DNA of 38,170 nucleotides from Methylobacillus sp. (GTDB lineage Bacteria; Pseudomonadota; Gammaproteobacteria; Burkholderiales; Methylophilaceae), in assembly GCA_031277395.1 (NCBI GenBank), contig JAITML010000025.1, forward strand, positions 1 through 38,170. Direction: 5' to 3'. A model generated the notes under the pieces. That model searched no databases. It had not been told where the DNA came from and saw nothing but the letters and a program-made list of their open reading frames with translations. Position numbers and translations under genes: made by a program. Below, in pieces: positions 26,382 through 38,170 of the stretch (position 1 is the stretch's first letter; each line of letters begins with the position of its first letter).

Positions 26382-27101
26382 TTATTTTTTGGGTGCTGCC
26401 GCATTCAGCAGCTCATCTATTTCCTTCGCCGGATATGCGCCCAGCACGCGTCTGCCATTTTCGAAAATCAATGTGGGCGTGCTGTCAATGCCAAGCTGGT
26501 CACCCAAGCCGATCAATTCGTCAACCGGCGTATCGCATTCCGTGCCTTTTAGTAACTGGCCGCGTAGCATCCAATCCTGCCAGGCCTTGACTTTATCCGG
26601 TGAGCACCAGATCGCACGCGCCTTATTGGCCGCATCGGGATGCAATTGCGGAATCGGGTAGAGAAAGGTATAAATCGTCACGTCCGTAAGACTGGCCAGC
26701 TCTTTTTGCTCCAGTTTTTTGCAGTACGGGCAATCCGGATCCGAAAACACCACCAGCTTGCGACTGCCATTGCCCTTGACCACCTTGATCGCCTTGTCAA
26801 ACGGCAGCGTGGAAAAATTCACCTTGGTCAGCTCGTTCATCCGCTCCTGCGTAATGTTGCGCCTGCTCTTGGGGTCAATCAAAGAGCCCTCCACCAAAAT
26901 GAAACTGAGTTTTTCATCCGCATAGATAATCTGCCCGCCCACCACAATTTCGTACAGCCCGGCATAGGGTGTTTTGGTGACGCTTTTCACCGGAAACTTG
27001 GGATAGGCTGCTTCGAATGCCTTTTTGAGTGAAGCTTCATCCGCCCAGGCGGCAGTTGTCATCATGAAGGCCAACACTATGAACATTACGCGTTTCAACA
27101 T
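26382..27101 (-). CDS. dsbC: Periplasmic thiol:disulfide isomerase DsbC
   Basis: The protein has 239 residues from the ATG at 27101 (AAGGA upstream), with a signal peptide ending near AAWA at residue 20. An N-terminal dimerisation domain (about 21-80) is joined to a thioredoxin fold with the active site CPYC at 124-127 and the cis-proline loop STPT at about 207-210. Cys166 and Cys189 may form the second, structural disulfide known in E. coli DsbC. It rearranges wrong disulfides in exported proteins and needs DsbD, which is not in the window. LptD, encoded further right, is a known client of this pathway in E. coli. Confidence 0.93.
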   Translation of the reverse strand: MLKRVMFIVLAFMMTTAAWADEASLKKAFEAAYPKFPVKSVTKTPYAGLYEIVVGGQIIYADEKLSFILVEGSLIDPKSRRNITQERMNELTKVNFSTLPFDKAIKVVKGNGSRKLVVFSDPDCPYCKKLEQKELASLTDVTIYTFLYPIPQLHPDAANKARAIWCSPDKVKAWQDWMLRGQLLKGTECDTPVDELIGLGDQLGIDSTPTLIFENGRRVLGAYPAKEIDELLNAAAPKK

Positions 27102-27127
27102 TTTGATTTCCTTGGTAACCATCATTA

Positions 27128-28306
27128 TCAAATCATGGCATGGGCCATCAACCGCCGCTTGAGCCACGGCTGGCTGTTGGTCAGATTCATGCCCGTATTG
27201 CGCAACCATCCGGCTCCGGGCAAATCGCTGCCGAACAAGGCGTGCAAGCCGGTAGTCATGGTCTGCATCGCCGCAATATCCAGTTTGCGCGCGCGTTCAT
27301 AACGGCGCAGCAAACCATAGTCACCCACATCCGATTGTGCGCCGCGCTCACGCAGCACTTCCGCAAGTTTGGCCGCATCATGGAAACCGAGATTGACGCC
27401 TTGCCCGGCCATGGGGTGCACAAGATGTCCCGCGTCGCCCACGAGCGCGAAACGCGGCTTGACCAGCGTTTCGGCATTTTGCAACCGCAACGGAAACGCC
27501 GCAGGCGGCGTGATGAGTTGCAAATCACCAAGCACATGCCCGCCCGCCTCCGCAACTTTGGCGCACAAGGCATCAGCCGGCAATGCCATCAATTCCGCCG
27601 CATGAACGGGATCGGTTGACCACACCATGCTCATGCGATTGCCCGGCAACGGCAACCACGCCAATATACCATCGCGCCGGAACCATTGACGCGCAATGTT
27701 GCGCGGCGGCAAGACGCACTCGAAATTCGCAACTACACCCAGTTGTTTGTAATCATGGGTATTCACGCCTATGCCGGCTTGCGTTCGCGACCATGAATTT
27801 CCACCGTCCGCGCCTATGATTAGTTTGGCGGTAAGGTCTCTGCCATGCGTACCCTCCAAGCTCAACGTCGCCTTTTCCAAACTGAAAATCAGATGTTGGC
27901 AGCGTGCGGCGTTGTACAAATCAATCTGCTGCGGATACATCTGCACCCGCGCCCACAGCGCCTGCTGCATTAGCCTGCTTTCCACGATGGTTCCCAGCGT
28001 TTCCACACTTGCCTCATCAGCGGAAAATTCCAGTCGCGCGCCACCGTCGCTCCAGATGTGCATGGCTTCAATCGGCGCAACACGCGTCAAATCCTGACGG
28101 TTCCACGCACCCAATTCCGTGAGAAAGCGAACATTGCCCGGACTGATCGCGTAGATTCTGCTGTCCCAGCTTTCATCCTGCAGTAACACCGGCTCGGCGC
28201 CCGCTTCCACCAGTGCGATCCGCAGCCCGGCATCCTTCAATGCCAGCGCTGTCGCGGCTCCCACAAGCCCGCCGCCGATGATGATGACGTCATATTCAAC
28301 TTTCAT
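27128..28306 (-). CDS. UbiH/UbiF-family FAD-dependent ubiquinone hydroxylase
   Basis: The protein has 392 residues from the ATG at 28306. It is a flavin monooxygenase of the ubiquinone-biosynthesis family. DVIIIGGGLVGAATALAL at the N-terminus is the FAD-binding GxGxxG motif. IGADGGNSWSRTQAGI is the DG motif, and GDAGHLVHPMAGQGVNLGFHDA is the second FAD-binding (GD) motif. Family members hydroxylate C1, C5 or C6 of the quinone ring; which position this one modifies cannot be told from sequence alone. It lies 2 bp after the other hydroxylase gene and 26 bp before dsbC. Confidence 0.88.
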   Translation of the reverse strand: MKVEYDVIIIGGGLVGAATALALKDAGLRIALVEAGAEPVLLQDESWDSRIYAISPGNVRFLTELGAWNRQDLTRVAPIEAMHIWSDGGARLEFSADEASVETLGTIVESRLMQQALWARVQMYPQQIDLYNAARCQHLIFSLEKATLSLEGTHGRDLTAKLIIGADGGNSWSRTQAGIGVNTHDYKQLGVVANFECVLPPRNIARQWFRRDGILAWLPLPGNRMSMVWSTDPVHAAELMALPADALCAKVAEAGGHVLGDLQLITPPAAFPLRLQNAETLVKPRFALVGDAGHLVHPMAGQGVNLGFHDAAKLAEVLRERGAQSDVGDYGLLRRYERARKLDIAAMQTMTTGLHALFGSDLPGAGWLRNTGMNLTNSQPWLKRRLMAHAMI

Positions 28307-28308
28307 AT

Positions 28309-29471
28309 TCACCCTTTCGCGCCGAAGCTCATTTTGCGCGAGACAAAATGCCGCGCGGGCGCGCACATGTCGAGCAGCGCCAACCCGGCTCCGCGCACCA
28401 TGCCCCAGCCCGGCAAATCATTGGAGAAAACACGCACGAGAAAATCCGTGAAGAATATGCCGCCACCCGTATCCATGCGGCGTTTGCCCTGATAGCACCG
28501 CAACATGTCCGCGCCGCCGATCAATTCTGCCGCCGTTTCACGCGCGATAAGCGCCAGCTGCCAGGCATCGCGCAAGCCGAGATTGAATCCCTGCCCTGCG
28601 ACAGGATGCAGTGTCTGCGCGGCATTGCCGATCGCCACCACGCGCGGAGCGGTCACGGGGCGCAGGGTCACGAGGCGCAACGGAAATGTAGCGCGTCCGG
28701 TAATCGCGTGAAATTCGCCGACGCGATCACCGAAGTACCCATGCAATTCTGCGAGAAATTGCGGTTCCGGTAACTGCATCAGACGCTCGGCTTCTTCGGG
28801 CTTTGCTGTCCACACCAGCGCAAAACCGGTCGCACCTTCCGGCAACAATGCCACCGGCCCCTGCGGCGTGAAACGTTCATACGCAATATTGCCATGCGGC
28901 AACGCGCATTCCACATGGCCGACGAGCGCGGTGTGGCCGTATTCGCGCGTTTCGCGTTTCATGCCCGGCAGCGCGTCCATGCTGCGCCCGCCATCGGCAA
29001 TCACGGCGAGACGTGTGGAAAACTGTTTGGTTGCGCCGTGCTGTTCCACGGTTACGGTTACCTTATCCGCTGATGTTTCCAGCGCCGTTGCGCGCACACC
29101 GAATTCGATACGGGTATCTTCAGCTGCGACCAACGCATCATCAAGCGCCGCGCTCAGATCGGCATAGGGCAGCACATAGCCCAGCGCCTCCTGCCCTTCT
29201 TCTGCCGCGCGCAATACCGTCTGACCCAGACGACCGCGCTGCGAAATATGGATGGTATTGATGGATGTGGCGCGCGGTGCAAGCTGCGACCACACACCCA
29301 AACGGCTCAGTATCAATCGGCTGCCTTCAGACAAGGCCAGCGTTCTGGCATCGCGCGCACCTGCGCCGGGGTGACGCGCTTCGAGCACGGTCACGCGCAG
29401 ACCGTAATTTTTAAGCGCCAGCGCCAGGGTCGCGCCAACCGGGCCGCCGCCGATAATGAGAATATCGCTCG

Positions 29472-29475
<4 letters not shown>
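28309..29475 (-). CDS. ubiH: UbiH-type FAD-dependent hydroxylase (ubiquinone biosynthesis)
   Basis: The protein has 388 residues from the ATG at 29475, which overlaps the pepP stop by 4 bp; an ATG at 29487 is also possible. It is the second flavin hydroxylase of the pair. SDILIIGGGPVGATLALAL is the FAD-binding start, ADGGRSMDALPG the DG-type motif, and GNAAQTLHPVAGQGFNLGLRDAW the C-terminal FAD motif. Its position directly after pepP matches the pepP-ubiH order known from E. coli, which supports UbiH (the 2-octaprenyl-6-methoxyphenol step). The symbol rests on that synteny. Confidence 0.85.
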
Positions 29476-32430
<2,955 letters not shown>

Positions 32431-32622
32431 CGCGAGGAAATCTCCAAAATTTGGTTAATGAATACGACAATATCCACCAACCTGTTGTCTGGTAACGTTA
32501 AAAATAAAAACCGGGAGCGGCATGTGGCTGCGCCGCGTTGCGCAGATTGCCTAAAAAGCAAATTTATGCGATTTTATCACCTCTGGAAACCCGCCACTAA
32601 CAAAGACCTCCGTTTGCAGCCC

Positions 32623-34974
32623 ATGCTGAATAATCGCGTCACCGCCTTGTTGTTTATCCTGCTCATGATGCCGGCGGGACGGGCGCTGGCCGCCGAAAAT
32701 CCCGCACTGACCACAACGGCTCCCGGTGCGATGACCATAGACGCGGAGCGACTGGAGATGTATCTGGATCGCAAGATGCGCGCCGTCGGTGATGCGGAAT
32801 TGCGGCAGGATGACAAAGCCATATTCGGCGACCGCATCGAGTACAAGGAGCTGGACAAAGAGCTGTTTGTCACCGGCAACGCGCGCTTTGAACAAAGAGG
32901 CCTGGTCATCCAGGGGCCGGAATTGCGTCTGCGTCTGGAAGAACGGGAAGGCGAGATGCGGGAAGCCGTGTTCACCTACAATCGCCCGCCCGACCCCGTG
33001 GCCGAACCCGCCAGCCCGTTTTTGCCCGGCACGCGTATTTATGATCCCGACTCGACCGTGCTGCGTGTCAAGGGAACCGACAAACCACCCCTCACTTTCA
33101 TGCGCGGCGATGCGAAAAAACTGGTGTTTGACGGCCCCACCAAGGAAAGGCTGTACGATGCCCGTTATACAAGCTGCGAAGTCGGTAATAACGATTGGTA
33201 CATCAAGGCAGGCGAGATGGAGCTGAACCATCAAACCCAGACCGGTACAGCGAAAAATGCCACGGTGGAATTCAAGGGTATACCCATTTTCTACACGCCA
33301 TGGATTGATTTTCCGTTCGTGTCTCAGCGCAAGAGCGGTTTTCTCGCGCCCAACTTCGGCACCACGTCCAAAACCGGTTTTGATTTTTCCGCGCCGTATT
33401 ACTGGAACATCGCGCCCAATATGGATGCGACCATTACACCGCGCTACATGGGCAAGCGCGGCATGCAACTGGGCGGCGAGTTTCGCTATCTCACGTCCAA
33501 TTTTTCCGGCGAAAACTCCGTGGAATATCTGCCCGACGACAGCCAGGCCGGACGTTCCCGTTACTACACCCGACTCCTCAATGATTTCAATTTTGACAAT
33601 GGCTGGGGTGGCAGGCTGAATATTGAGCGTGTGTCGGATAACCAGTATTTCTCCGATATGACGACCAACATCACCTCCACCAGCCGCGTCAATCTGCCGC
33701 AACACGGACATATCACCTACAACAGCGACAACTGGAGTTTCCTCGCGCTGGCCGAGCAATTTCAAACACTGGATGACTTGTCTTATCCTTACCAGCGTTT
33801 GCCGCAATTGAATCTGAGAGGCGAGAAGGAGTGGGACTACCTGACGGTGGATACCTTCGTCCAATGGACCAAGTTTGACCGTAGCAACCATGCGCCTGAC
33901 GCGCAAACCATGGTGAGCGATCCCAATGCCACACTGTTGACCGGCGTGACCGGAAGCCGCACCGTAATTGCTCCCAGCATCAGCATGCCGCTGGTGCGCT
34001 CCTACGGCCATATCACACCCAAAATCGGCGTAAATTACACCAGCTACAAACTGGATAATCCGGAATTCAGGCTGACCAAGGACGGCGTTACCAACACTTC
34101 TGAATTCCAGAGCGACTCGCGCACCGTACCGACTTTCAGCCTCGATAGCGGCATGTATTTCGATCGCGATTTCCGTGTCGGAAAAAACAATTACACGCAA
34201 ACACTGGAACCGCGCGTTTTCTATGTCTACATTCCCTACACCAACCAGTCGCGCCTGCCCGTATTCGATACCGGCCTCGCCGATCTCAGCATGGACACGC
34301 TGTTCATGGAAAACCAGTTCACCGGGCAGGATCGCATCAATGACGCGAATCAGGTGACGATGGCCGTCACCAGCCGCTTGATTGACTCCCGCACCGGCAT
34401 CCAGCGTCTCGCAGCCACCGTCGGCCAGCGTTTTTATTTCAGTGACCGCAAAGTCGGCTTGCCGGGCGCAGACCTGGTCACCAACAACTCATCCGATATC
34501 GTGGCCGCCGTCACGGCGCGGTTGCGCACGCACTGGAACATCGACGCGGCCTGGCAATATAACACCGACATTGATCGCACGACCAAGGGCAACCTTGGCA
34601 CGCGCTACAACCCGGAGCCGGGCAAGACGCTCAATCTGAGTTACCGTTTCACGCGTGACAGTCTCGAACAGATCGACGCCTCCGCCGAATGGCCGCTTGC
34701 GACGCAATGGTACGGTCTCGCGCGCTGGAACTATTCGTTGCGCGAAAACCGGCCCATCGAAGGCTTGGCCGGCGTGGAGTACGATGCCGGATGCTGGCAG
34801 GGACGCATGGTGATGCAACGGGTTTCCGTGGCGACCGACAGCAAGCCGAGCTACGCGCTCTTCTTCCAACTCGTGCTTGGCGGCGCAGCCTCCATCGGCA
34901 GCAACCCGATGAATCTGCTCAAGCGCAGCATTAGCGGTTACACTAACGCCTCACTGATTCCTGAAGACCAATGA
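32623..34974 (+). CDS. lptD: LPS-assembly outer membrane protein LptD
   Basis: From the ATG at 32623 the protein has 783 residues with a signal peptide (MLNNRVTALLFILL, cleavage near GRALA). An upstream ATG at 32566 would add 19 residues before the hydrophobic part; neither start has a clear ribosome site. The N-terminal OstA/LptA-like beta-jellyroll domain spans about 50-170. A 26-strand LptD barrel follows, with typical segments such as YRLPQLNL-like and LEPRVFYVYIPY. With LptE it inserts lipopolysaccharide into the outer leaflet. Its stop overlaps the surA start by 4 bp. Confidence 0.93.
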   Translation: MLNNRVTALLFILLMMPAGRALAAENPALTTTAPGAMTIDAERLEMYLDRKMRAVGDAELRQDDKAIFGDRIEYKELDKELFVTGNARFEQRGLVIQGPELRLRLEEREGEMREAVFTYNRPPDPVAEPASPFLPGTRIYDPDSTVLRVKGTDKPPLTFMRGDAKKLVFDGPTKERLYDARYTSCEVGNNDWYIKAGEMELNHQTQTGTAKNATVEFKGIPIFYTPWIDFPFVSQRKSGFLAPNFGTTSKTGFDFSAPYYWNIAPNMDATITPRYMGKRGMQLGGEFRYLTSNFSGENSVEYLPDDSQAGRSRYYTRLLNDFNFDNGWGGRLNIERVSDNQYFSDMTTNITSTSRVNLPQHGHITYNSDNWSFLALAEQFQTLDDLSYPYQRLPQLNLRGEKEWDYLTVDTFVQWTKFDRSNHAPDAQTMVSDPNATLLTGVTGSRTVIAPSISMPLVRSYGHITPKIGVNYTSYKLDNPEFRLTKDGVTNTSEFQSDSRTVPTFSLDSGMYFDRDFRVGKNNYTQTLEPRVFYVYIPYTNQSRLPVFDTGLADLSMDTLFMENQFTGQDRINDANQVTMAVTSRLIDSRTGIQRLAATVGQRFYFSDRKVGLPGADLVTNNSSDIVAAVTARLRTHWNIDAAWQYNTDIDRTTKGNLGTRYNPEPGKTLNLSYRFTRDSLEQIDASAEWPLATQWYGLARWNYSLRENRPIEGLAGVEYDAGCWQGRMVMQRVSVATDSKPSYALFFQLVLGGAASIGSNPMNLLKRSISGYTNASLIPEDQ

Positions 34975-36290
34975 AAACGCTCATCCTTCGGGTCGGCTTG
35001 TTGTCGGCCATATTTTTTCTGTTTTTTTCCGCAACGGTATCGGCGGCTCCCGCGCTTGATGACAGCCAGATTGATCGCATTGTCGCGGTGGTCAACGATG
35101 ACGTCATCACCTACGGCGAATTGCAGGATCGCATCCAGCTCGTGCTCGGCCAGATCGAAAAACAGGGCATGGAACGCCCGCCGCAGGATGTGCTGGAAAA
35201 GCAGGTGCTGGAACGTTTGATCTCGGATCGCCTCCAGTTGCAGCTTGCCGCGCAGACCGGTTTGCGCGTGGATGATGCCCAACTCGACAAAACCATAGAA
35301 CGCATCGCCGACCAAAACAAACTTACCCCCGAAGAATTCCGCGATGCGCTGGCGCAGGGAGGCATGGATTTTCGCAAATTCCGTGAAGACATTCGCAATG
35401 AAATCATCATTGCCCGGCTGCGTGACCGTGAAGTGGATGGCCGCATCAACGTCACGGAAGCCGAAATCGATGATCTCCTGACTTCACAAGCCGCGCGCGG
35501 CGAAATTCGTGACGAGTTTGATCTTTCCCACATCCTCATCCGCACGCCGGAGGAAAGTTCACCGGAAGAGCTGCAACCGCTGCGCGCCAAGGCAGAGGAG
35601 GCTTTGAAGCTCCTCCGGGAAGGCGAGGATTTTTCCCAAGTCTCCGCGCGCTTTTCCGATGCGCCGAACGCGCTGGAAGGCGGCGCACTGGGCTGGAAAA
35701 ATGATTCGCAGATTCCCAAACTTTTCATTGATGCTCTGGCGAAACTGCAACCCGGCCAGGTCACGGATATCATACGCAGCCCCAATGGTTTCCACATCCT
35801 CAAGCTCAATAACCGGCGCGGCGGCGCATCGCCCATGATCGTGCAGCAGACCAGCGCGCGCCATATCCTCATCAAACCGAGCGAAATCGTGACCGATGAC
35901 GATGCGCAACGACGCTTGCTGGATTTGAAGGAACGCATCGAAAACGGCGGTGATTTCGCCGAACTCGCGCGACAGTATTCCGAGGATGATGGCAGCGCGG
36001 CCAAGGGCGGCGAACTTGGCTGGGTCAATCCCGGTGATACCGTACCGGAATTTGAAAAGACCATGAATGCGCTGCAACCCGGCCAACTTAGCGATCCCGT
36101 GCGCACACCATTCGGCTGGCATCTGATACAGGTCATCGGCCGCCGCGATCAGGACATGAGCAAGGAAGCCGTGCGCCTCAAGGCACGCCAGGAAATTCGC
36201 GCGCGCAAATCCGACGAAGCGTTTCAGGACTGGCTGCGCGAACTGCGCGACCGCGCCTACGTCGAATACCGTCTTGAAGACAAATACTAG
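34971..36290 (+). CDS. surA: Periplasmic chaperone and peptidyl-prolyl isomerase SurA
   Basis: The protein has 439 residues, with a signal peptide of about 25 residues ending in TVSA. The N-terminal chaperone domain has [17 protein letters not shown], the standard SurA start. Two parvulin (PpiC) domains follow: one with [13 protein letters not shown] and [13 protein letters not shown], the other with [11 protein letters not shown] and [17 protein letters not shown]. It escorts unfolded outer membrane proteins, LptD being a main client. Its ATG overlaps lptD by 4 bp. The last 17 bp contain the start of pdxA. Confidence 0.95.
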   Translation: MKTLILRVGLLSAIFFLFFSATVSAAPALDDSQIDRIVAVVNDDVITYGELQDRIQLVLGQIEKQGMERPPQDVLEKQVLERLISDRLQLQLAAQTGLRVDDAQLDKTIERIADQNKLTPEEFRDALAQGGMDFRKFREDIRNEIIIARLRDREVDGRINVTEAEIDDLLTSQAARGEIRDEFDLSHILIRTPEESSPEELQPLRAKAEEALKLLREGEDFSQVSARFSDAPNALEGGALGWKNDSQIPKLFIDALAKLQPGQVTDIIRSPNGFHILKLNNRRGGASPMIVQQTSARHILIKPSEIVTDDDAQRRLLDLKERIENGGDFAELARQYSEDDGSAAKGGELGWVNPGDTVPEFEKTMNALQPGQLSDPVRTPFGWHLIQVIGRRDQDMSKEAVRLKARQEIRARKSDEAFQDWLRELRDRAYVEYRLEDKY

Positions 36291-37221
36291 AATCGCAGTC
36301 ACGGCAGGCGAGCCCGCCGGCATAGGCCCCGATCTCTGCGTCATGCTGGCGCAGGGCAAGCCGCAGGCCGACATCACCATCATCGCCGACCGCGATCTTC
36401 TGCATGCGCGCGCCGGGCAACTCGGCTTGCCGTTGGGCAATCTGCGCGTACAACACGTTCCTCTCGCAGCGCCTGTTCATGCCGGGAAACCGGATACGCG
36501 CAACAGTGGCTACGTCCTCGAAACACTCACGCAAGCGGTGCACGGTTGCCTTGATGGAAGCTTTGACGCGATGGTCACCGCGCCTGTGCACAAAGGCATC
36601 ATCAATGATGCGGGCGTGGCATTCACCGGGCACACCGAATTTCTCGCGGCGCTGACCGGCACGCGCGATGTGGTGATGATGCTGGTAGGTGGCGGCATGC
36701 GCGTTGCACTCGCCACGATACATCTTCCGTTGCGCGCGGTACCGGATGCGATCACGCGCCAAAGTCTGGAAACCACGCTGCGCATTTTGCATCACGATCT
36801 GGCGCAACGATTCGGTATCGCCGCTCCGCGCATTTACGTCGCCGGACTCAACCCTCATGCGGGCGAAGGCGGTCATCTCGGCATGGAGGAAATCGACATC
36901 CTTATTCCCGTACTCGAAAAACTGCGCGACGATGGAATGAATTTGGTCGGCCCGCTACCCGCCGACACGATGTTCAGCCAGCATAACATCCGCGCCTGCG
37001 ATGCCTTTCTCGCGATGTACCACGACCAAGGCCTTGCCGTGCTCAAACACGCAAGCTTCGGCGGCGGCGTCAACGTCACGCTGGGCCTGCCCATCATCCG
37101 CACCTCGGTCGATCACGGCACGGCGCTGGAACTCGCAGGCACGGGCAAGGCCGATGCGGGCAGTCTGCGCACCGCGCTGGCGCTCGCAATTGAGTTGGCC
37201 GAGCGACGCAAAGCTGCGTGA
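36274..37221 (+). CDS. pdxA: 4-hydroxythreonine-4-phosphate dehydrogenase
   Basis: The protein has 315 residues. It acts in pyridoxal 5'-phosphate synthesis, oxidising 4-phosphohydroxy-threonine. The start is unusual: the only start codon that leaves the N-terminus [16 protein letters not shown] intact is a TTG at 36274, inside the last 17 bp of surA. Metal-binding residues are seen in [14 protein letters not shown], in GHTEF and in [23 protein letters not shown] closes the fold. The cysteine desulfurase further left is a PLP enzyme, though a link is not implied. It is followed directly by rsmA. Confidence 0.94.
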   Translation: MKTNTRIAVTAGEPAGIGPDLCVMLAQGKPQADITIIADRDLLHARAGQLGLPLGNLRVQHVPLAAPVHAGKPDTRNSGYVLETLTQAVHGCLDGSFDAMVTAPVHKGIINDAGVAFTGHTEFLAALTGTRDVVMMLVGGGMRVALATIHLPLRAVPDAITRQSLETTLRILHHDLAQRFGIAAPRIYVAGLNPHAGEGGHLGMEEIDILIPVLEKLRDDGMNLVGPLPADTMFSQHNIRACDAFLAMYHDQGLAVLKHASFGGGVNVTLGLPIIRTSVDHGTALELAGTGKADAGSLRTALALAIELAERRKAA

Positions 37222-37988
37222 TGAAACATGTCCCGAAAAAGCGCTTCGGCCAGAATTTTCTCGTGGATCAAACCGTCATCCATGCGCTGGTCGATGCCAT
37301 ACGTCCCCAACCACAGGATTCCATGGTTGAAATCGGCCCCGGCCTTGGCGCGTTGACCCAGCCGCTTCTGGCTACGCTCCATCATTTGCATGTGGTTGAG
37401 CTTGATCGCGACGTGGTGACGTGGATGCAAAGTCACTATCCCGCCGACAAAATCACCATCCACAATATCGACGCGCTCAAGTTTGATTTTGCATCGCTCG
37501 CCTCGCGTATTCGCGTCGTCGGCAATTTACCTTACAACATTTCCACGCCGATTTTGTTTCATCTGCTTGAACACGCTGACCGCATCATCGACATGCACTT
37601 CATGCTGCAAAAAGAAGTTGTGGAGCGCATGGTGGCTGCGCCCTCAACACCTGCCTATGGACGACTTTCGGTCATGCTGCAATATCGGCTGCATATGGAA
37701 TATCTGCTCACCGTACCACCGGATGCCTTCAACCCGCCACCCAAGGTAGAGTCTGCCTTTGTGCGCGCTGTGCCGCACAGCACGCTGCCCTGTGCCGCCG
37801 AAGATGAAACCTTGTTCGCCAAAGTCGTCACCGCCGCCTTCGGCCAACGCCGCAAAACATTGCGCAACACGCTCAAAGGGCTGCTGGATGACTCGGGATT
37901 TGCGGTATTGAATATCGACCCGCAATTACGCGCGGAAAATCTTGCCGTCGAGCAATTCGTGGAAATTGCCAATTACATTGCCCTATGA
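37221..37988 (+). CDS. rsmA: 16S rRNA dimethyladenosine transferase RsmA (KsgA)
   Basis: The protein has 255 residues from the ATG at 37221, which shares one base with the pdxA stop; a GTG immediately upstream would add one residue. It dimethylates A1518 and A1519 of 16S rRNA. Motifs are KKRFGQNFLVD at the start, EIGPGLGALTQ for SAM binding, and NLPYNIS, the adenine-binding catalytic motif of the KsgA/Erm family. The C-terminal helical domain with FGQRRKTLRNTLKG is complete. It is last in the lptD-surA-pdxA-rsmA series, an order known from many proteobacteria. Confidence 0.95.
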   Translation: MKHVPKKRFGQNFLVDQTVIHALVDAIRPQPQDSMVEIGPGLGALTQPLLATLHHLHVVELDRDVVTWMQSHYPADKITIHNIDALKFDFASLASRIRVVGNLPYNISTPILFHLLEHADRIIDMHFMLQKEVVERMVAAPSTPAYGRLSVMLQYRLHMEYLLTVPPDAFNPPPKVESAFVRAVPHSTLPCAAEDETLFAKVVTAAFGQRRKTLRNTLKGLLDDSGFAVLNIDPQLRAENLAVEQFVEIANYIAL

Positions 37989-38066
37989 AAAAGTGAGTGG
38001 GATAATCAATCAAGACCGCAGATCGGGGTGAGCTTTGCGAAGCCCGGCATTATCAGCGGCAGAAAT

Positions 38067-38093
38067 GTCGGGATACGCAAAATACATCCCGAC
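38067..38093. repeat. Inverted repeat in the leader region of adk
   Basis: GTCGGGAT (38067-38074) and ATCCCGAC (38086-38093) form a perfect 8-bp stem with an 11-base loop, about 46 bp before the adk start. There is no T-run after it, so it is not a typical terminator. It could be a regulator site or leader hairpin. Confidence 0.55.
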
Positions 38094-38138
38094 TCACACA
38101 CAGCTACTGCATGGCAATTTTTGGTTTTGGAGAGATAC

Positions 38139-38170
38139 ATGAGAGTTATATTGTTGGGCGCCCCCGGCGC
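38139..38170 (+). CDS. adk: Adenylate kinase, first codons only (cut by window edge)
   Basis: Only the first ten codons are inside the window. They read MRVILLGAPG, the start of the P-loop of adenylate kinase, and GGAGAG lies just upstream as a ribosome site. The enzyme interconverts ATP, AMP and ADP. The rest lies beyond the right edge, so the call rests on these residues alone. Confidence 0.75.
   Translation, partial: MRVILLGAPG

Noticed and set aside
32551-34200. Long open frame (549 codons) on the minus strand inside lptD
   Set aside because: It mirrors the codon pattern of lptD, has no recognisable domain and no ribosome site, and lptD on the other strand is unmistakable.
37989-38138. 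Possible small RNA or tRNA in the rsmA-adk gap
   Set aside because: The sequence does not fold into a cloverleaf by eye and lacks tRNA consensus boxes; only the inverted repeat is notable.

Overview
The window looks like a chromosomal segment of a betaproteobacterium, probably of the Nitrosomonadales (Gallionellaceae/Sulfuricella-like). This is inferred from the protein sequences and gene neighbourhoods (xseB-ispA-dxs-folE2; lptD-surA-pdxA-rsmA diverging from amgK-murU-pepP-ubiH) and not from any search. No rRNA, tRNA, IS element, CRISPR array or phage module was seen.

Region 1 (1-8080, all minus strand) is a surface-glycan cluster read leftwards from a strong ribosome site: gmd, a Wzx-type flippase, two adjacent FkbM-type methyltransferase-like proteins, a family 2 glycosyltransferase, a second Gmd-type dehydratase, a sugar C-methyltransferase, and the start of a third Gmd-type protein cut by the window edge. 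The genes are tightly packed and look lower in G+C than the rest, as is common for O-antigen/exopolysaccharide islands. They suggest a GDP-linked, C-methylated deoxyhexose.

Region 2 (8270-12076, plus) is the isoprenoid supply operon xseB-ispA-dxs followed by folE2 and a clear terminator.

Region 3 (12352-16678, plus) is the most interesting part: rhodanese, serine O-acetyltransferase, a small XRE-type regulator, a family 2A (SrpI-like) encapsulin shell protein, and a SufS-type cysteine desulfurase with an N-terminal extension of about 125 residues. The extension carries three short motifs resembling the cargo-loading motifs of encapsulated desulfurases. Together they form a sulfur-metabolism nanocompartment: serine acetylation feeds cysteine synthesis, the encapsulated desulfurase takes sulfur from cysteine, and the rhodanese can move the sulfane sulfur. 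A candidate sigma-70 promoter with a 7-bp direct repeat lies just before the shell gene, so shell and cargo may be controlled separately by the small regulator.

Region 4 (16705-21463, minus) carries rluE, aroC, an MFS transporter, a retropepsin-like aspartic protease and an exported HAF-repeat protein built from 135-138 bp tandem repeats. Region 5 (21524-26312) holds icd, a cold-shock gene on the opposite strand, and pilB-pilC of the type IV pilus. Region 6 (26382-32430, minus) holds dsbC, two ubiquinone-type flavin hydroxylases, pepP, murU and amgK (peptidoglycan recycling). Region 7 (32623-end, plus) holds lptD, surA, pdxA (TTG start inside surA), rsmA and the first codons of adk.
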